Assembly: GCA_022562655.1 (NCBI GenBank)
Contig: JADFOU010000070.1
Coordinates: 1-8,748, forward strand
Direction of reading: 5' to 3'
Length of the DNA: 8,748 nt
Source: a candidate division TA06 bacterium
GTDB taxonomy: Bacteria; Hydrothermota; DG-26; E44-bin18; JADFOU01
In this document: in pieces, positions 5,501-8,748 of the stretch
How the letters are laid out: each line of letters opens with the position of its first letter
Numbering within the stretch: position 1 is the first letter of the stretch
Program-made: the position numbers and the translations under genes
Notes under the pieces: generated by a model
What the model was told of the DNA's origin: nothing
The model's database searches: none
Seen by the model: the letters and a program-made list of their open reading frames with translations, nothing else

Positions 5501-5527
5501 GACAGAAACTGTCACAAAATCGTGACA
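5501..5527. promoter_or_regulatory. two overlapping palindromes upstream of truB
   Basis: GACAG (5501-5505) pairs with CTGTC (5509-5513), and TGTCAC (5510-5515) pairs with GTGACA (5522-5527), so the middle arm is shared. The larger one can be read as TGTCA-N8-TGACA, the general shape of CRP/FNR-family operators, although not the exact CRP or FNR consensus. It lies about 90 bases before the truB start and just after the preceding gene's terminator, where a truB promoter should be. A weak -35-like TTGTGA overlaps it on the - strand. Confidence 0.35.
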
Positions 5528-5535
5528 TTAAATAG

Positions 5536-5561
5536 AAAAGGCGGCCCGAAGGCCGCCTTTT
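5536..5561 (-). terminator. perfect hairpin terminator after the small secreted protein gene
   Basis: AAAAGGCGGCC (5536-5546) and GGCCGCCTTTT (5551-5561) pair at all 11 positions around a four-base loop (TTCG on the - strand, an extra-stable tetraloop). Read on the - strand it lies 14 bases after the stop of the 5576-6100 gene and ends in a T-run. Symmetric A/T flanks allow it to work in both directions. Confidence 0.9.
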
Positions 5562-5575
5562 GGTTCGATTTCTCT

Positions 5576-6100
5576 TTATTTCTCTATCTCAATCTCTGAG
5601 AGTTCGATTTTTAAGACATCCGGGTTGTAGATCATGAGATAGTCATAAGGCTCTCGCTTTTCTTCCGGATCATCCTTCCACTCAAAACTCACCTTTTTCG
5701 TTTTCCTTGGACCAATCGGAGAAGAACCGCCCGTGAGGCGTACCTGAAAGAGTTGTTCACCAAAGGGGTCCTTCACCGTCATCGTTGCCTTCCATTTTTT
5801 GATCCTCTCCTCCGTGTTGTTGTGGAGATGAAGAGCGAGTTGTACCCGATCCATAGAGCCTTTGACTTTCGGATTCTTCGGAATAAGCTTCCTCTCCACT
5901 TTTAAAAAGGAGATTGAGGGAAGGGGACCCATCTCTGGGGAGTTGGGGTCTTCGTTGGAAGCTCCCTGGACAAAAGTCCAGGTTCCGTCTTCTTTCAGAA
6001 GAGCCTTTCTCCCATCAGGAAGGGTAGCGATGAGTTCTTCCGTAAGGAGGGAAGTAGGAAACAGAAAGAGGAAAGCGATGAGCAAACCTGACCTACTCAT
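5576..6100 (-). CDS. small secreted protein of unknown function
   Basis: A 174-residue predicted periplasmic or exported protein. It opens with MSRSG, a hydrophobic stretch LLIAFLFLF (6-14) and PTSLLTEE, a short signal peptide with no lipobox Cys. Next comes IATLPDGRKALLKEDGTWTF (24-43). This D-G-x-x-x-x-L-x-x-D-G-T-W pattern is seen at the N-terminus of several small exported proteins of unknown role. An acidic linker (about 46-60) leads to an immunoglobulin-like beta region: VQLALHLHNNTEERIKKWKA, TMTVKDPFGEQLF, and GPRKTKKVSFEWK, resembling domains that describe additive interactions at the cell surface. The start is fixed by an in-frame TAG just upstream and AGGGGG (6106-6111) five bases before ATG. 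It is followed by its own terminator. The gene is real; a function is not assignable. Confidence 0.82.
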   Translation of the reverse strand: MSRSGLLIAFLFLFPTSLLTEELIATLPDGRKALLKEDGTWTFVQGASNEDPNSPEMGPLPSISFLKVERKLIPKNPKVKGSMDRVQLALHLHNNTEERIKKWKATMTVKDPFGEQLFQVRLTGGSSPIGPRKTKKVSFEWKDDPEEKREPYDYLMIYNPDVLKIELSEIEIEK

Positions 6101-6155
6101 TCCAACCCCCTATTTAAAGACATAGCTTCAATTCGTTCCGCCTTAGGGACTCAGC

Positions 6156-6241
6156 AAGTTCAAATGACAAACATGCAAATTCTAAATAAGAGTTTTGTTT
6201 GAAATGTGTGCTTTGTCATTTAAACATTACAGTTTGAACTT
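6156..6241. repeat. inverted pair of heptad tandem arrays
   Basis: The top strand of 6156-6190 divides into five 7-base units (AAGTTCA, AATGACA, AACATGC, AAATTCT, AAATAAG). The reverse complement of 6191-6241 divides in the same way, beginning AAGTTCA and including AATGACA. The arms share AAGTTCAAA (6156-6164 against 6233-6241) and AAATGACAAA (6162-6171 against 6212-6221), the latter a perfect 10-base inverted repeat. The element fills the spacer upstream of the small secreted gene and could fold as a cruciform or RNA hairpin. Confidence 0.65.
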
Positions 6242-6330
6242 CACATATTTTATCAGTAAATATAAGGAAAGTCAAGGGAAGATTTCACCCTTGACTTCTT
6301 CCAAGAAATAGAATATAGAATCAAGAAGCA

Positions 6331-6437
6331 ATAACCACGGGTTTTCTCTCCGCCTAAGGCGGGGTGCTAATCTTGTTCCGCCTCCCAGGCCGTGGGTCAG
6401 GCGGGGGGTTCGGGCTCGGCAGGCGGATTGTGGTTGT
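6331..6437. repeat. GC-rich composite palindromic (REP-like) element
   Basis: A GC island in AT-rich surroundings contains nested inverted repeats: CCGCC-TAA-GGCGG (6350-6362), CCGCCT (6378-6383) facing AGGCGG at 6399-6404 and again at 6421-6426, with outer arms AACCAC (6333-6338) and GTGGTT (6430-6435). It ends 18 bases before the tRNA. It resembles the CCGCC/GGCGG palindromic repeats dispersed in many bacterial genomes; copy number elsewhere cannot be seen here. Transcript folding or termination before the tRNA is possible. Confidence 0.6.
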
Positions 6438-6455
6438 AAGTTTCATTTTTGTTTT

Positions 6456-6528
6456 GGGCGAATAGCTCAGTGGTGAGAGCGCCTGCCTTACAAGCAGGAG
6501 GTCCGAGGTTCAAGTCCTCGTTCGCCCA
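6456..6528 (+). tRNA. tRNA-Val (anticodon UAC)
   Basis: The full cloverleaf is visible over 73 bases. The acceptor stem GGGCGAA (6456-6462) pairs with TTCGCCC (6521-6527), discriminator A at 6528. The D-arm contains AGCTCAGTGGTGAGAGC. The anticodon stem is CCTGC/GCAGG with loop CTTACAA, anticodon TAC at 6489-6491, which reads GUA and related Val codons. The T-arm is CGAGG-TTCAAGT-CCTCG. The 3' CCA is not encoded (CTC follows), so it would be added after transcription. The U at T-loop position 55 is the substrate of TruB, encoded nearby on the other strand. No clear promoter boxes are visible in the GC-rich sequence just upstream. Confidence 0.97.
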
Positions 6529-6542
6529 CTCTATTTTAAGGC

Positions 6543-6570
6543 AAACTCCAAATTGCAAGCTCTAAATTTC
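6543..6570. repeat. degenerate heptad array downstream of tRNA-Val
   Basis: Four 7-base units AAACTCC, AAATTGC, AAGCTCT and AAATTTC run from 6543 to 6570, with decaying units continuing to about 6588 (AATATTC near 6581). The style is like the arrays at 6156-6241 but the unit sequence differs. The rest of the spacer to 6810 shows no gene and no clear terminator; a weak hairpin on the - strand near 6788-6807 lacks a T-run. Confidence 0.5.
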
Positions 6571-6810
6571 AAACAAATCCAATATTCTAAAAACGGAATT
6601 CTATTCTTGCAGCTTCCGGATTCTAATAAATGTTTCGAGAATGTTCAATCCACCACTGGACATTTTGAGAGGGTGGGATCAAAATTGGGTTCTTTTGAGA
6701 TGATCTCCTAAGCTCGAGTATTTTCCTTTGTTAAGGATCTTGCCTTATTTCAGTGGTATCGTCTTCCCGTTTGTTGAAATCTCTCCCATCCCACTCGAGG
6801 GTGGAATCCC

Positions 6811-8163
6811 CTACTTGCTGTTCCTGCTCCACCTTCCGACCATACGGACCGAATCGGTTCCCTCTATGGCTCGACCGTCAAAGGTCTCACCTGTGAGGGT
6901 ACCCTCTGTAGAATCACACGTGAGGTTGGTGTCACCGAGACGGAAGTGGAAGACTAAATCGGTATCTCCATCACCGTCCACATCCTCCTCGTGGCGTCGA
7001 GGTTCCCCGTTTCTCCGATTCACATGCGTCTCGCTTGCCCCTTCAAACATTACTGTGCTGTGATCCACCGTCGTGGCATCAAAATCATCGGTGGTCAGGA
7101 TGGCTACAGCGATGACCTCGTTCTTGTTGTTGCAGTTGATGGAGTTGGGATCACTGCCCGGCTTGATGTCAATGTCTACTTCGATCACCTCGAAGCAGGG
7201 ATTGGGTGAGGTGAACTTCGTGATCCGTCCGGCATCAAACTCGTTGACGTAGAGATTTCCTACGGCATCGAATACGATGGCGAAGGGCGATGAAAGTCCG
7301 ATGGCAAAGGTCGTAAAGACGCCGGGGCTTGTGACCCGAAGAATCGTACCGCTTCCATTGTTGGAGACAAACAGGTTGTTCGTACAAGGATCAAAAGCCA
7401 CGTTGATCGGGATGTTCTGCCCGCTCACCCATGTGATGTGAGGGCCATTGGGGGGGACCACCTGGAGGACATTTCCCTGCTCAAATTCGGTGACGAACAA
7501 GTTATCTTGGGAATCAAAGCGCATCCCCTCCAGGATTAAGAAACCGGTGGCGTAGACCGAGGCCACCGGTGTATTCGGCGGGAGCGTGGAAGCGGGGTAG
7601 ACGAGGACCTCTCTGTTTGTAGCGTCTGACACGTAGAAGTTACCGCGGGAGTCAAAGGCTGTCCCTGTTGGGAAGCCAGGGATAGAGATGTTCCCCAAAA
7701 ACGTACCTTGGGTGTTGAACATATGGATTGGACCTCCAGAATTGTGCTCCTTGGCGAAAAGGAACGTGGATGTCCGGTTGAGAGCCATCTCGTCCACGCT
7801 CGGGACGGTGGCGAAGAACGATGGGTTGCCCTCCGCATCCACAAAGGTGACCCGACCGGCATCAAACTCGCCAACGTAAAAGCCTCCCGTAGATTGATCA
7901 AACTCCAGACCATTCGCCGGAGAGAATAACCCACTCACGAAGGTCGAGACGGTCCAGCCAGGCTCCAAGGGCGTGGGATCTAGGAGTGTCGGTCCGTTGT
8001 TATTTGGACTGAATTGTTTCAACCCTGCTCTGGGGAGTATTGAGGCCACCGATGGTCCCCAGAGGGATTCATCGGAAGAAGTCGGCACCTCTTTGTCGCA
8101 GCCAGCGACTATAAATGAAATTGTCACCAATCCCATTAAGAGGAGATGCATTTTTTTGAACAT
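6811..8163 (-). CDS. NHL-type beta-propeller lipoprotein with C-terminal IDIKPGSDPNSIN domain
   Basis: A 450-residue predicted lipoprotein. The signal MFKKMHLLLMG leads to lipobox IVAGC with Cys22. Residues about 70-320 are a beta-propeller of NHL/SMP-30 type, with repeats such as GLEFDQSTGGFYVGEFDAGR, GTAFDSRGNFYVSDATNREV, GMRFDSQDNLFVTEFEQGN and AIVFDAVGNLYVNEFDAGR. Propellers of this kind bind partners or ligands or act as lactonase-like enzymes; no active site is evident. From about residue 323 a separate domain follows: VDIDIKPGSDPNSIN, VIAVAILTTDDFD, EDVDGDGDTDLVFHFR (392-407, a calcium-loop-like DxDxDG), and GETFDGRAIEGTDSV. This unnamed domain commonly ends secreted proteins in environmental bacteria. 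Start: AAGGAGGGG (8178-8170) lies six bases before ATG. It is probably transcribed alone, since the upstream gene appears terminated. Confidence 0.92.
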   Translation of the reverse strand: MFKKMHLLLMGLVTISFIVAGCDKEVPTSSDESLWGPSVASILPRAGLKQFSPNNNGPTLLDPTPLEPGWTVSTFVSGLFSPANGLEFDQSTGGFYVGEFDAGRVTFVDAEGNPSFFATVPSVDEMALNRTSTFLFAKEHNSGGPIHMFNTQGTFLGNISIPGFPTGTAFDSRGNFYVSDATNREVLVYPASTLPPNTPVASVYATGFLILEGMRFDSQDNLFVTEFEQGNVLQVVPPNGPHITWVSGQNIPINVAFDPCTNNLFVSNNGSGTILRVTSPGVFTTFAIGLSSPFAIVFDAVGNLYVNEFDAGRITKFTSPNPCFEVIEVDIDIKPGSDPNSINCNNKNEVIAVAILTTDDFDATTVDHSTVMFEGASETHVNRRNGEPRRHEEDVDGDGDTDLVFHFRLGDTNLTCDSTEGTLTGETFDGRAIEGTDSVRMVGRWSRNSK

Positions 8164-8278
8164 TGTTTACCCCTCCTTCATTTTTTGAGAATCTGATTAT
8201 TTTACCCATTCCGGATGGTTTCTCACGAATGCAGCATGTTATACAATTACACCTTAATATCGAGTTTCTAAATAAAAT

Positions 8279-8300
8279 GCCCCACTTTTATGCGTGGGGC
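8279..8300 (-). terminator. hairpin terminator downstream of the PDZ-protein gene
   Basis: GCCCCAC (8279-8285) and GTGGGGC (8294-8300) form a perfect seven-pair stem with an eight-base loop. On the - strand the stem is followed by ATTTTATTT, a moderate T-rich tail. It lies about 95 bases after the stop at 8396 and upstream of the lipoprotein gene, so it would separate the two transcripts. No gene was seen in 8164-8395. Confidence 0.6.
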
Positions 8301-8395
8301 TTAACTGGAGTTCAAAATTTCCTCCTTCCCTTCCTACTTCGGAGATCTTCTATCTTTTTGAGTAGGACTAAGGTGTGGGAAGGCGAAGAGCATTT

Positions 8396-8748
8396 TTACT
8401 CCTTTTCTTCCTCCTCCCTTGGCCTAATTGGGACAAAGCGATAACTGTCATTTCGGTTCACCCAGAAGAGAACGGGTTTGGTCTCTTTCTCGAAAGATTT
8501 CTCCGCTTTTCGATAGTCGGAAAGGTTCTGGATCGACTTTTCCCCAATCTTCTTGATCACATCCCCTCTCCGAATCCCTGCTTCATCTGCAGGGCTTCCT
8601 GGTTCAACTTTTTCAACAACCACACCCTCATCTTCCTCCTCCACCACTATTCCAAGCCAGGGGGGCTCTTCTTCTTGTTCATCGAATGAGGGTATATTGC
8701 CTTGAGCGACCTCCTCAGGCATCTCACCGATCCGGAAGGTGAGGGTCT
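8396..8748 (-). CDS. HtrA/DegP-like serine protease, C-terminal PDZ part (5' end outside window)
   Basis: The - strand frame is open to the window edge. Before the internal ATG at 8722 it reads TLTFRIGE, which together with MPEE matches the usual end of the first PDZ domain in HtrA/DegQ-type proteases (a T-L-x-x-R-x-G-E strand). The rest is a second PDZ domain: PPWLGIVV, GVVVEKVEPGSPADEAGIRRGDVIKKIG, and NLSDYRKA, followed by the strands PVLFWVNRND and YRFVPIRP and an acidic tail EEEEKE. PDZ domains bind C-terminal peptides and regulate the trypsin-like protease domain, which should lie outside the window, so the catalytic triad is not visible. Acting in the periplasm on misfolded proteins is the family role. 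A different PDZ-containing protein is possible but less likely given the two-PDZ layout. Confidence 0.85.
   Translation of the reverse strand, partial: TLTFRIGEMPEEVAQGNIPSFDEQEEEPPWLGIVVEEEDEGVVVEKVEPGSPADEAGIRRGDVIKKIGEKSIQNLSDYRKAEKSFEKETKPVLFWVNRNDSYRFVPIRPREEEEKE

Noticed and set aside
4191..5504. A 13-base match TAGTTGTTAGACA at 4191-4203 and 5492-5504 flanking truB
   Set aside because: One such match is expected by chance in a window this size and there is no extension; not treated as attachment or insertion-site repeats.
6728..7209. + strand ORFs opposite the propeller lipoprotein
   Set aside because: They are antisense shadows of a clearly coding - strand gene with recognisable domains.
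8163..8689. + strand ORFs opposite the PDZ gene and its downstream spacer
   Set aside because: Antisense to a recognised PDZ domain and rich in Phe/Leu/Ser from acidic codons read backwards.
1..8748. CRISPR array, insertion sequence, prophage or toxin-antitoxin locus
   Set aside because: No regularly spaced long repeats, transposase or integrase motifs, or paired small toxin-like genes were found; the tandem arrays have 7-8 base units without spacers.

Overview
The window looks like a chromosomal segment of an uncultured bacterium, probably from a candidate phylum. The grounds are a complex I subunit of ordinary bacterial type, several lipobox proteins without recognisable relatives, an NHL-type lipoprotein with a C-terminal domain I associate with environmental metagenome genomes, and many short tandem-repeat arrays in spacers and inside a gene. 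Composition is moderate GC in genes and AT-rich in spacers. I cannot assign a phylum from the sequence alone.

Left part, + strand: the 3' two thirds of nuoN (1-969) close a presumed nuo operon. A sigma70-like promoter and strong ribosome site then lead to a DinB-fold protein (1119-1607), closed by a very strong intrinsic terminator (1622-1668). After it come decayed coding traces with a cohesin-like look (1640-1965), a 279-residue lipoprotein of unknown function (1972-2811) with its own terminator, a short degenerate lipoprotein-like ORF (3112-3318), and a 75-residue soluble protein (3809-4036) preceded by a good sigma54-type promoter match. The + and - strand gene sets converge on an AT-rich spacer at 4037-4465.

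Right part, - strand, in transcription order: the C-terminal PDZ part of an HtrA/DegP-like protease (8748-8396, running off the edge), a 450-residue NHL beta-propeller lipoprotein (8163-6811), a small secreted protein (6100-5576) with a perfect hairpin terminator, and truB (5413-4466). One + strand gene, tRNA-Val(UAC) at 6456-6528, lies among them. The envelope and secreted proteins have no shared operon, and I see no single pathway linking the genes.

The most notable feature is truB. Its reading frame carries four short tandem-repeat arrays, three built of 8-base units near GAGTTGAT/GAGTTGGT and one of 7-base units near GAATATC. All are read through in frame as low-complexity peptide inserts between conserved TruB blocks, and every TruB motif I looked for is intact. 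Heptad arrays of a similar style, including a head-to-head inverted pair, also lie in the spacers on both sides of the tRNA, next to a GC-rich palindromic element. Together these suggest that the genome is being populated by short tandem-repeat elements that are tolerated inside essential-type genes as peptide insertions.
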